NCBI GenBank assembly: GCA_030841105.1
Contig: JAVEDE010000026.1
Coordinates: 1-64,000 of the forward strand
Reading direction: 5' to 3'
DNA length: 64,000 nt
Source: Pyrinomonadaceae bacterium
GTDB lineage: Bacteria; Acidobacteriota; Blastocatellia; Pyrinomonadales; Pyrinomonadaceae
In this document: piece by piece, positions 54,050 through 62,090 of the stretch
How positions within the stretch are numbered: position 1 is the stretch's first letter
Layout: each line of letters starts with the position of its first letter
Position numbers and translations under genes: made by a program
The notes under the pieces: model-generated
Seen by the model: the letters and a program-made list of their open reading frames with translations, nothing else
Told to the model about the DNA's origin: nothing
Databases searched by the model: none

Positions 54050-56420
54050 TCTCGACGACCTTGAAACTCGCTTCGAGTCCGTCGGCCGAACTCGTCCCGG
54101 CGAACACTTTGAAGTCGCCGGGTTCGACCGTGAAGCGCAGCGCGCGGTTATAAAATCCGAGGTGCGCGGGCGTGAGCCGGAACTCGACGCGCCGCCGCTC
54201 GCCCGGCGCAAGCGTCACGCGCTCGAAGCCTTTCAACTCTTTGACGGGGCGCGTCACGCTCGCGGCCACGTCGCGCACGTAAAGTTGCACCACCTCGTCG
54301 CCCGCGCGCGCGCCCGTGTTCTCCAACTCGACCGTCGCCGTCAGTTGCCCGTCCGGCCGAATGCTCTGCGCGCTCAGTCGCAAGTCGGACAGGCGAAACT
54401 GCGTGTAGCTGAGGCCATAACCGAAGGGGTAGAGCGGCGTCCACGGCACGTCCAGATATTTCGAGGTGTACTTCTGATCGGTCGGCGGCCGCCCCGTGCG
54501 CTTGTGATTGTAGTAGAGCGGCAGTTGGCCGACGGCGCGCGGGAACGTGACGGGCAACTTGCCGCCGGGGTTCACGTCGCCGAACAGCACGTCGGCGATG
54601 GCGTGGCCGCCCTGCGTTCCCGCGAACCACGTCTCAAGGATGGCGGGCGCGTTCTCCGCGAGCCAGTTGATCGTGAGCGGCCGCCCGTTCATCAACACGA
54701 CGACGTAAGGCTTGCCCGTCGCGTGAATCGCCTGAATCAACTCTAACTGCCTGCCCGGCAGATCGAGCGACGTGCGCGACGCAGCCTCGCCGCTCATCTC
54801 CGCCGATTCGCCGACAGCGACGACGGTCACGTCAGAGGCGCGTGTGAGTCGCACGGCGTCGTTGATGCCGTCGCGGTCGGTCGGCGTGACGGAGTTTCTG
54901 GCCTCGTCGCTCGACTGCGTGACGTTCGTGCCCCCGGCGTTCGAGGCCGTGGGCGGCGGCGCGTCGTAGTTGCCCGTTACGCCACGGCCTTCGACGGCGA
55001 CGCCCTTCACGTATGACACTTTCGTCTGCGGCGCGACCTTTGCCTTGATCCCTTGGAGCAGCGTCACGGCATCTTCGGCGCGGCCGTCGCCCGTCCAAGA
55101 GCCGAGCATGTCCTTCGGCGAATCGGCGAGCGGCCCGACGACGGCGATTGACTTCACATCCTTCGCCAGCGGCAACGCGCCGCGCTCGTTCTTCAACAAC
55201 ACGAGCGAACGCACCGCGATTGTGCGCGCGGCGGCGACGTGTTCGGCGCGCATGACGACCGCGCGCTCGCGCGCCTCGTCGGCGTAAGGACGCTCGAACA
55301 GGCCGAGCCGGAACTTGATGCGCAGCACGCGCCGCACGGCCTCGTCAATCGTGGCGAGCGTGAGCTTGCGTTCTTTCAGCAACGCCTCGCCGTGCTGGTT
55401 GTAAAGTCGCGAGACCATTTCGATGTCCACGCCCGCCGTGAGCGCGAGTCGCGCCGCTTCGCGTTCGTCGGCCGCGAGCGCGTGGTTCATCAACTCCTTG
55501 ACCGATTCATAGTCGCTGACGACGATGCCGTCGAACTTCCACTCGCCGCGAAGCACCGTCGTCAGCGTGAACGGATTGGCCGAGGTCGGCACGCCGTTGA
55601 GGTCGTTGAACGCGCTCATGAACGTGCCGACGCCCGCGTCAACCGCCGCCTTGAACGGCGGGAAGTAAACTTCGCGCAGAGTCGTCTCGGACATGTCCAC
55701 GGTGTTGTAGTCGCGCCCGGCCTCGGCCGCGCCGTAGGCGACCCAGTGTTTGGCGCAAGCGACGATGCGTTCGGGCGCGCCGTAGTCCGCGCCCTGAAAG
55801 CCGCGCACGCGCGCGCGCGCCAGAGCCGCGCCGAGATAAGGGTCTTCGCCCGCGCCCTCGACGATGCGCCCCCAACGCGCGTCGCGCGCGATGTCAACCA
55901 TCGGCGCGAACGTCCAACGCACGCCCGCCGCAGAAGCCTCGGCCGCCGCCACTTCGGCCGCGCGTTCAACCGCCGCCGGGTCGAAACTCGCGGCCTCGCC
56001 GAGCGGCACGGGGAAGACTGTGCGGTAGCCGTGGATCACGTCGAAGGCGAAGAGGACGGGAATCTTCAAGCGCGACTCTGTTATAGCGATGCGCTGCAAT
56101 TCGTTGACGCGCGCCGCGCCGCGCACGTTCAAGGTCGAGCCGAGCAGGCCGCGGCGCACCATGTCGCGGTGTTCGGGGCGGAAGTTGCCGTTGGCTTCGC
56201 CGTCGAGCATCTGTAGTTGGCCGAGTTTTTCGGCGAGCGTCATGCGCGCGAGCAGGGCGTTGATCTTGCGTTCGACGGCGGGCTGCTGCTGTTGCTGTTG
56301 CCGCGTCTGCGCCGACGCGTCGGCCGGGAGGCAGATGTTCGCGAAGAGAGTGACGAGCGCGAGAGCCAGCAAGCGGCGCGCGCGCGTGGCAGACGAACGC
56401 CGTTGATTGAATAGCGACAT
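54045..56420 (-). CDS. bglX: Secreted GH3 beta-glucosidase (BglX-like)
   Basis: About 791 residues from the ATG at 56418-56420 with GAGGAG ten bases upstream; a longer frame to 56456 is less likely. Signal peptide: ARRLLALALVTLFANICLPA. GH3 N-domain: KINALLARMTLAEKLGQLQM, VIHGYRTVFPVPLGEAASFD, CAKHWVAYGAAEAGRDYNTV, nucleophile Asp in FDGIVVSDYESVKEL. C-domain: IAVRSLVLLKNERGALPLAK, VVAVGESAEMSGEAASRTSL. Last, an Fn3-like domain (ENTGARAGDEVVQLYVRDVA). It releases glucose from beta-glucosides in the periplasm. It precedes the GH144-like gene by 33 bases, so the two probably act on one beta-glucan. Confidence 0.93.
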   Translation of the reverse strand: MSLFNQRRSSATRARRLLALALVTLFANICLPADASAQTRQQQQQQPAVERKINALLARMTLAEKLGQLQMLDGEANGNFRPEHRDMVRRGLLGSTLNVRGAARVNELQRIAITESRLKIPVLFAFDVIHGYRTVFPVPLGEAASFDPAAVERAAEVAAAEASAAGVRWTFAPMVDIARDARWGRIVEGAGEDPYLGAALARARVRGFQGADYGAPERIVACAKHWVAYGAAEAGRDYNTVDMSETTLREVYFPPFKAAVDAGVGTFMSAFNDLNGVPTSANPFTLTTVLRGEWKFDGIVVSDYESVKELMNHALAADEREAARLALTAGVDIEMVSRLYNQHGEALLKERKLTLATIDEAVRRVLRIKFRLGLFERPYADEARERAVVMRAEHVAAARTIAVRSLVLLKNERGALPLAKDVKSIAVVGPLADSPKDMLGSWTGDGRAEDAVTLLQGIKAKVAPQTKVSYVKGVAVEGRGVTGNYDAPPPTASNAGGTNVTQSSDEARNSVTPTDRDGINDAVRLTRASDVTVVAVGESAEMSGEAASRTSLDLPGRQLELIQAIHATGKPYVVVLMNGRPLTINWLAENAPAILETWFAGTQGGHAIADVLFGDVNPGGKLPVTFPRAVGQLPLYYNHKRTGRPPTDQKYTSKYLDVPWTPLYPFGYGLSYTQFRLSDLRLSAQSIRPDGQLTATVELENTGARAGDEVVQLYVRDVAASVTRPVKELKGFERVTLAPGERRRVEFRLTPAHLGFYNRALRFTVEPGDFKVFAGTSSADGLEASFKVVEK

Positions 56421-56437
56421 AGAACCGGACTCCTCGG

Positions 56438-56492
56438 AAAAACGGCGCGCGAACAAGGAGGACGATTGAGTCGTCTACCCGATTCGCGCGCC
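56438..56492 (-). terminator. Intrinsic terminator or attenuator between the TonB receptor and GH3 genes
   Basis: On the minus strand GGCGCGCGAA (plus 56483-56492) pairs with TTCGCGCGCC (56444-56453), with a smaller hairpin GACGA/TCGTC in the loop, followed by G and five T. It ends just before the ribosome-binding site of the GH3 gene, so it could lower GH3 expression relative to the receptor. Confidence 0.6.
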
Positions 56493-56508
56493 GCTCTGGA
56501 AACGCTCC

Positions 56509-59500
56509 TTAGAAACTGAACCGCGCTTGCAGTTCGACCACGCGCCCGGCGAGGCCGAACGTCGCGCGACCGAAGTCCGGGTGCGTGATGTTCACCTGAT
56601 CCGTCGCCGGTTGGAACGAGGGGAGGTTCAGCAGGTTCAGCACGTTGAAAAAGTTGGCGCGGAGTTCGAGGTTCGCCGCGTCGCCGAGGAAGCCCGGCAA
56701 GCCCGTCTGCTTGACGACGCTCAAATCGAGCGAGCGATAGCCCGGCCCGCGGAACGCGTTGCGCCCGATGCCCGGCGCGCCGCGCACCGCGCTGTTGAAA
56801 CAACGGCGCGGGAAGTCGTTGCAGTCGCGGAAGACGCCGAAGATTTCCGGGCCGCGCGTGCCGAAGATGCCGTTGATGAAATCCTGATTCGAGCCGCCCC
56901 TGATGTCGCCGCCGAAGTATTGCGTCGGACGGTCGGGCAGGATGCCGTCGCCGTTCGGGTCGGCCACGTCCGGGGCGAAGACGATCGGCGTGAAGGGGAA
57001 GCCCGAACGCGCCGTCAGGATGCCGTTCAACTGGAAGCCGCCGAGCAGCTTGCCCGCCAGCGTTTCGCGGTTGCGGAAGAACGGCACGTCCCAGAGGAAG
57101 CTCGCCGTGAAGGTGTGGCGGACGTCGAAATCGGAAGGCCCACGCATGAGGCTTTGATCAATCGGATAGTCTTGCTGCGTGCCGCGCCCGAACGAACTCG
57201 TGTCAATGCTCTTGCTCCAACGGTAGATGGCTTCGCCCTGAAGGCCGCGCGCGTACTGGCGCGTGACGCGCAGGATCATCGAGTTGTAACTCGAATTCAC
57301 GTCGGGCAACGGGAAGAAGATGCGGTCGAAGTTCGGGTTGCCGGTGAGACGGGGCGTCACCGGGTTGCCGCGCGCGTCGGCCGTCTGCACGCGGTCGCGG
57401 TTGAAGTCGAAAGTGTCGCCGGGGATGAAGCGGTTGAGGTCAATGGTGCGAATCAGTTTGCGCCCCATGTTGCCCACGTAGCCGATCGAGCCGACGGTCT
57501 TGCGCGTCAGTTGGTACTGGAGTTCGAGCGAGTAGTTGTAGACGTAGGAGTTCGGCAAGTTCTCCGGCGAGCCGTTGATCTCGACGGGGATGTCGCGGCG
57601 GATGAAACCGCCGGGCAGCGTCTGCGGGTTCGGGTCGAGCAGTCCGCCCGTCAGCGGGTCAATGCCGCGGAGCAAGGCCGGGTTCAACGGGTAGACGAAG
57701 GGCGACCCGGCGACGGCGAAGGAGTAGAGAATCGGGCCGGGTTCGGCGGCGTTGATTGTGCCGGAGCAGCAGAGGCCGACGCGCGCGAAGAACGGCGTGT
57801 TGCCGCGCGCGCCGCTCAAGAGGTTCGAGAAGATGCGGTCGTAAGCGATGCCGAAGCCGCCGCGGATAACGGCGCGATCTTCGTCGAGCAGCCCGCCGAA
57901 CGATTTGATGCGCGGCGAGTAGGCGAAGCCGAGACGCGGCGCGAAATTGTTGCGGTCGGGGTTGTGGAGGCGTTCGACCGGGACGACGCGCCCGTCAACG
58001 ATGCCGTTCGGGCCGAGGACGTAGTTGGTGAGCCGCCCTTCTTTCTCCGTCAAAGGCGTCTGGTACTCGTAGCGCACGCCGATGTTGAGCGTCAGGTTGG
58101 GTCTGGCCTTCCAATCGTCCTGCACGAAGAGGCCGTAGGTGTTGGAGCGGAAGTAGCGTTGGCCGTTGGCCGCGCCGCCGGTGCGCGGGTCAATGTCTAT
58201 GTTCTGGAAGAAGACGGAATCGTTGGCGAAGTCGAGCAGGCTCTTGAAGACGAACTCGGGGCGCGCGCCGGAGACGAGGTTGTTGTTGTCCTGTTCGTTG
58301 CGCGCCTCGCCGCCGAACTTGATGGCCTGATTGCCGCGCACCCACGTCAACACGTCGCGGAGTTCGTAGGTGTTCTGCGTGCGGTTATTGGGACGGCCGC
58401 GGTCTATGCCGAAACTCGGCGGGCCGCCGAAACTGAACCCCTGCCCGAACCCTTGAATCTGCAAACGCGGGATGGAGAGATTCTCCGCGCCGAGGTCTGC
58501 GAGTTCGTTCGCGTTGAAGCGCGTGAAGTTGAAGCGCGCCTCGTTCAAGACGCTCGGCGAGAACGTGTGAATGTTGGTCAGGGCGACGGCTGAGTTGAAC
58601 GGTTGAAATGAGATGTCCTCGAACGGCCGCCCGCTCGACGAGCCGGAGAAGTTGCCGAGCTTGGTGAAGTACATGCTGAGCGCGAACGAGTCGCGCTGGC
58701 TGAGGTTGTAGTCGAAGCGCGCGTTGTACTGGTTGCCGCGCGTGCTGTTGGGGATCGCCACGCGGGCGAGCGTCACGTCGGGGATGCCGTCGAAGAATCC
58801 GGTCGGCGTGGGGTTGACGTTCTGCCCGAAGGGCGAGTTGATCGAGCCGATGTCGAAACTCAACCCGGCTTGCCCGTTGATGGCCTGACTGGGGCCGTTC
58901 GGGCCGGACGTGGCGAGGCCGGTGGCGATGACGCGCGGGGTGATGCCGGGCGTGTTGAAGAGGCGCGCGGCGAAGCCGCCGGGGCGCACGCGCGAGACAT
59001 AATCGCGAAACTCCGGCGTCTCGATGAAGATGTCGCTGAAGTTGGTGTTGCTGCGGCGCAAGCCTTCGTATGAGGCGAAGAAGAAGAGTCGGTTCTTGCC
59101 GCTGAAATAGGCCGGGCCGCCTTCGCCGAAGCGTGGCAGGTAGATGGGGCCGCCGATGCTTCCGGCAAACTTGCGCTCGTACTGTTCGACGCGACCGGGC
59201 GCGCGCGGGGCGGTGGGGCTGCCGAAATACTGGTTGAAGGAGTTGAGTTTGGGCGAGCCGTAGTTGATCACGGCCGAGCCGTGGAAGTCGTTCGTGCCGT
59301 TCTGCGAGACGACCTTGATCTGCGCGCCGGTGTTGCGCCCGTCCTCGGCCGAGTAGCTGCTGGTGACGACGGAAACTTCCTTGACCGACTCCTGATTCGG
59401 CGTCACGACCGCCGCGCCGCCCAGACCGAGACTGTTGACGCTCACGCCGTCAACCATGTAGTTGTTGCTGGAAACGCGCTGGCCGTTGGCGCTGATCTGC

Positions 59501-60120
59501 GTCTGGTTCTCCGTCTGGAAGACGCCCGAATTAGAGCCGCCGCCGACGCCTTCGACGCCGGGGATGAACTGCGCCTGATTGCCCGTGCCGCCGCGCGCCG
59601 TGTCGCCGAGCACGCCGGGCGCGGTGCGCGCCAGTTCGTAAGGGTTGCGCCCGACCTGCGGCAGGCGGCGCACCTCTTCGGCCGTGATCACGCCACGGAC
59701 GTTGCCGGTCTCGGTTTCTAAGAGCGGCACGGAGTCGCTGACGACCGTCACGGTCTCGCCGATCTGGCCGGTCGTCAGCGTGATGTCGAACCCTTGAGTG
59801 TCTTCGCCGCTGACGATGATGTCTTTGAGTTCCTGACGCGCGAAGCCCTCGCGCTCGCCGGTGATCGTGTACTTGCCCGGAGCGAGACCGGAGAAGCGGT
59901 AAAAGCCCTCGTCGCTCGTCACGGTCGTCTGCGACTTGGCGGTCTCGTTATTTGTCAGCGTGACGGTCGCGCCGGGCACGACCGCGCCGGTCGGGTCGGA
60001 GACCGTGCCTTGAATGTTGGCTCTGAACTGTGCGTTCGCAGTCGTAGCGGCGCAGCAGAGCAAGAGGAGCGCGCCGCAGAAGATCGTGCGGAGAAGCTCG
60101 GTCGGCCGTAAACTAATCAT
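56509..60120 (-). CDS. TonB-dependent receptor, Oar-like, with carboxypeptidase-regulatory-like domain
   Basis: 1203 residues from the ATG at 60118-60120 with GGAGG seven bases upstream. Signal peptide: LRTIFCGALLLLCCAATTAN. Regulatory-like domain ~30-115 (ANIQGTVSDPTGAVVPGATV, TSDEGFYRFSGLAPGKYTIT). Plug with VRGVITAEEVRRLPQVGRNP and NNYMVDGVSVNSLGLGG, then barrel ending in ...FGLAGRVVELQARFSF. It is 88 bases upstream of the GH3 gene and probably heads the minus-strand operon receptor-GH3-GH144, so beta-glucan oligosaccharides are a plausible cargo (inference). Its 5' leader is strongly structured (60138-60196). Confidence 0.92.
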   Translation of the reverse strand: MISLRPTELLRTIFCGALLLLCCAATTANAQFRANIQGTVSDPTGAVVPGATVTLTNNETAKSQTTVTSDEGFYRFSGLAPGKYTITGEREGFARQELKDIIVSGEDTQGFDITLTTGQIGETVTVVSDSVPLLETETGNVRGVITAEEVRRLPQVGRNPYELARTAPGVLGDTARGGTGNQAQFIPGVEGVGGGSNSGVFQTENQTQISANGQRVSSNNYMVDGVSVNSLGLGGAAVVTPNQESVKEVSVVTSSYSAEDGRNTGAQIKVVSQNGTNDFHGSAVINYGSPKLNSFNQYFGSPTAPRAPGRVEQYERKFAGSIGGPIYLPRFGEGGPAYFSGKNRLFFFASYEGLRRSNTNFSDIFIETPEFRDYVSRVRPGGFAARLFNTPGITPRVIATGLATSGPNGPSQAINGQAGLSFDIGSINSPFGQNVNPTPTGFFDGIPDVTLARVAIPNSTRGNQYNARFDYNLSQRDSFALSMYFTKLGNFSGSSSGRPFEDISFQPFNSAVALTNIHTFSPSVLNEARFNFTRFNANELADLGAENLSIPRLQIQGFGQGFSFGGPPSFGIDRGRPNNRTQNTYELRDVLTWVRGNQAIKFGGEARNEQDNNNLVSGARPEFVFKSLLDFANDSVFFQNIDIDPRTGGAANGQRYFRSNTYGLFVQDDWKARPNLTLNIGVRYEYQTPLTEKEGRLTNYVLGPNGIVDGRVVPVERLHNPDRNNFAPRLGFAYSPRIKSFGGLLDEDRAVIRGGFGIAYDRIFSNLLSGARGNTPFFARVGLCCSGTINAAEPGPILYSFAVAGSPFVYPLNPALLRGIDPLTGGLLDPNPQTLPGGFIRRDIPVEINGSPENLPNSYVYNYSLELQYQLTRKTVGSIGYVGNMGRKLIRTIDLNRFIPGDTFDFNRDRVQTADARGNPVTPRLTGNPNFDRIFFPLPDVNSSYNSMILRVTRQYARGLQGEAIYRWSKSIDTSSFGRGTQQDYPIDQSLMRGPSDFDVRHTFTASFLWDVPFFRNRETLAGKLLGGFQLNGILTARSGFPFTPIVFAPDVADPNGDGILPDRPTQYFGGDIRGGSNQDFINGIFGTRGPEIFGVFRDCNDFPRRCFNSAVRGAPGIGRNAFRGPGYRSLDLSVVKQTGLPGFLGDAANLELRANFFNVLNLLNLPSFQPATDQVNITHPDFGRATFGLAGRVVELQARFSF

Positions 60121-60137
60121 TTGAACCTCCACGAGGG

Positions 60138-60196
60138 CCTCACGCATGGCAGGTCTTCCGGCGCAAGGTGCGCGGAAGCATGCCAGCCGAGTGAGG
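60138..60196 (-). promoter_or_regulatory. Structured 5' leader of the TonB receptor mRNA
   Basis: On the minus strand CCTCAC...TGGCA...CTTCCGCGCA pairs in order with TGCGCCGGAAG...TGCCA...GTGAGG: about 21 pairs in three stems with short internal loops and a 3-base end loop. It ends 17 bases before the start codon. The 5' arm ACCTC could instead pair with the Shine-Dalgarno GAGGT, so two exclusive folds are possible. It matches no riboswitch I know. Confidence 0.5.
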
Positions 60197-60543
60197 TCAG
60201 TAGAAAACGTCTTCACTTTCCGGTGGCTGCCGGACTCTTTTGAGAGTACAGTTGGGGCGAAGTCGCCCCCGAGTTGTAAGCCATAATTCGATTGAACAAT
60301 TAAGGTTGAGCGCAACTTATCACTCGACCGCTAAAAATTCAATGGAAATCTACCCTCCCCCTTTGTTAAGCTACGGCCACCGATCAGACAGTTTTAGTTT
60401 TTACTGATCCAACCGAGCGCGTGCGCGACCGCCTTGTGCCGGTCTCGCAAATTTCGGGTTCGGATGCACGCCATCCTGACCCCGTTGACGGACTGCGGGA
60501 ACTTCCCCGGCAACCCGAACGATACATCGAAGGAGCGTAATTC
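60197..60543. other. Divergent intergenic region upstream of xylF and the TonB receptor
   Basis: About 350 bases. It contains a near-perfect palindrome GGGGCGAAGTCGCCCC (60254-60269), an AT-rich stretch with TTGAAC (60292-60297), and an inverted repeat GATCAG/CTGATC (60382-60409) that could be an operator for the sugar transporter. No -10 hexamer is convincing on either strand. Confidence 0.4.
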
Positions 60544-61656
60544 ATGGGCAGAAGCAAAAATTTCCTCGCGGCCTTGCTGTTGGTGGTGCTCGCAGCGGCA
60601 GCCGCGTGCACGAGCGGCGGCGACGGCGGGGCGGGCGGCAACCAGAACGCCGGGGGCACGGGCGGCGCGGGCGCGACGCGCCAGAAGAAGGGAGCGAACG
60701 ACAAAGTTTTCATCGGCTTCCTGATGGACACGCTCAAAGAGGAACGCTGGCAGCGCGACAAGGACTTGGTGGAGAAGCACGCGCAGGAGGTCGGCGCGCA
60801 ACTCTCCGTGCAGGTGGCGAACGGCGACGACAACTTGCAGATCAAGCAGGCCGAGAATCTGCTCTCGCAAAAAGTTGACGTGCTCATCGTCGCGCCGCAC
60901 AACAGCGAGATCGCGGCCACCATCGTCGAGATGGCGCACCGCGAAGGCGTGCCCGTCATCAGCTACGACCGTTTGATCAAGAACTCGGACGTTGACCTCT
61001 ATGTCTCGCATCAGGTCATCAAGATCGGCGAGTTGCAGGCCGACTACATCCTCAAACGCGCGCCGAAGGGCAACTACGTCGTCGTGCAAGGGTCGGCCAC
61101 GGACAACAACGCGCGCCTGCTGCACGACGGGCAGATGAACATCTTGAAGCCCGCCGTGGATCGCGGCGACATTAAGATCGTCGTCGATCAACCGGCGCGC
61201 GAGTGGCTGGCGAGCGAGGCTCTGAACATCGTGGAGAACGCGCTGACGCAGGTCAATAACGAGGTGGTGGCCGTCATCGCCGCCAACGACGGCACGGCGC
61301 GCGGCGCGATTCAGGCGCTCGACGGGCAGCGGCTCGCGGGCAAAGTGTTGGTCTCCGGGCAGGATGCAGACCTCGCCTCGCTCCAACTGATCGTCGAGGG
61401 CAAGCAGACGATGACCATCTACAAGCCGATCCAGCCGCTCGCCTACGGCGCGGTTGACGCCGCGCTCAAACTCGCGCGCGGGCAGCAGGTCGAGACGAAC
61501 GACACGGTTGATAACGGCCGGAAGAAAGTGCCTTCGATGCTCTACGAACCGCTCGCCGTGGACAAGAACAACATCGGGATCGTCGTCAAAGACGGCTACC
61601 AAACGCTCGAAAAAATCTGCGAGAAGATTCCCGCCGACCAGTGTCCGAAACTTTAA
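60544..61656 (+). CDS. xylF: Sugar ABC transporter substrate-binding protein, xylose-type
   Basis: 370 residues with GAAGGAG 12 bases upstream. Lipoprotein-like signal ending LAAAAACTS, then a Gly/Asn-rich linker. The periplasmic binding fold is of the type 1 sugar family: KVFIGFLMDTLKEERWQRDK, VQVANGDDNLQIKQAENLLS, VDVLIVAPHNSEIAATIVEM, VPVISYDRLIKNSDVDLYVS, VVAVIAANDGTARGAIQALD, VLVSGQDADLASLQLIVEGK, QTMTIYKPIQPLAYGAVDAA. The block ISYDRLI and the late GQDAD match XylF more than RbsB or MglB, so xylose is the likeliest ligand. First gene of the operon. Confidence 0.92.
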   Translation: MGRSKNFLAALLLVVLAAAAACTSGGDGGAGGNQNAGGTGGAGATRQKKGANDKVFIGFLMDTLKEERWQRDKDLVEKHAQEVGAQLSVQVANGDDNLQIKQAENLLSQKVDVLIVAPHNSEIAATIVEMAHREGVPVISYDRLIKNSDVDLYVSHQVIKIGELQADYILKRAPKGNYVVVQGSATDNNARLLHDGQMNILKPAVDRGDIKIVVDQPAREWLASEALNIVENALTQVNNEVVAVIAANDGTARGAIQALDGQRLAGKVLVSGQDADLASLQLIVEGKQTMTIYKPIQPLAYGAVDAALKLARGQQVETNDTVDNGRKKVPSMLYEPLAVDKNNIGIVVKDGYQTLEKICEKIPADQCPKL

Positions 61657-61677
61657 AGTTTTAAGGAGGCTACCTTA

Positions 61678-62082
61678 ATGGAAGATGTTCGCGAGGTGAT
61701 CAAAAACAACAACCTGAAGTTTGCCGAAATCTTCGGGCGCGGCGACGCGTCGGGCGTGGCCGCGCTCTACACGGCGGACGCGCGCCTGATGCCGCCCGGC
61801 GCGCCCGCGCTTCAAGGCGCGGAGGCGATCACGGCCTTCTGGCAGGGAGCGATGAAGATGGGGATCAAAGCGGCCACGCTCGAAACGATAGACGTTGAGA
61901 CGAGCGGCGGCGACCTCGCCACCGAGATCGGGCGGTTCACGCTCGGCATGGAAGCGCCGGGCGGCGGCGGCGAGCGCGTGGAGCAGACCGGCAAATACAT
62001 CGTGCTCTGGAAGAACGACGGCGGCACTTGGAAACTCCACGCCGACATCTGGAACGCGGACGCGCCCGCCCCGCGCGGTTGA
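61678..62082 (+). CDS. SnoaL/DUF4440-like small protein inside the sugar transporter operon
   Basis: 134 residues, AAGGAGG 12 bases upstream. NTF2-like fold: REVIKNNNLKFAEIFGRGDA, GVAALYTADARLMPPGAPAL, QGAEAITAFWQGAMKMGIKA, GKYIVLWKNDGGTWKLHADI with W-x-N at the end. Members bind small hydrophobic ligands or act as isomerases or polyketide cyclases; DUF4440-type ones are unstudied. It lies 21 bases after xylF and 8 bases before xylG, so it is co-transcribed with the transporter. A role in sugar handling is inference only. Confidence 0.85.
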   Translation: MEDVREVIKNNNLKFAEIFGRGDASGVAALYTADARLMPPGAPALQGAEAITAFWQGAMKMGIKAATLETIDVETSGGDLATEIGRFTLGMEAPGGGGERVEQTGKYIVLWKNDGGTWKLHADIWNADAPAPRG

Positions 62083-62090
62083 CGAACGAC

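Noticed and set aside
56527-58593. 688-codon open frame opposite the second TonB receptor
   Set aside because: Antisense to a receptor with clear plug and barrel motifs; translated sequence is low-complexity.
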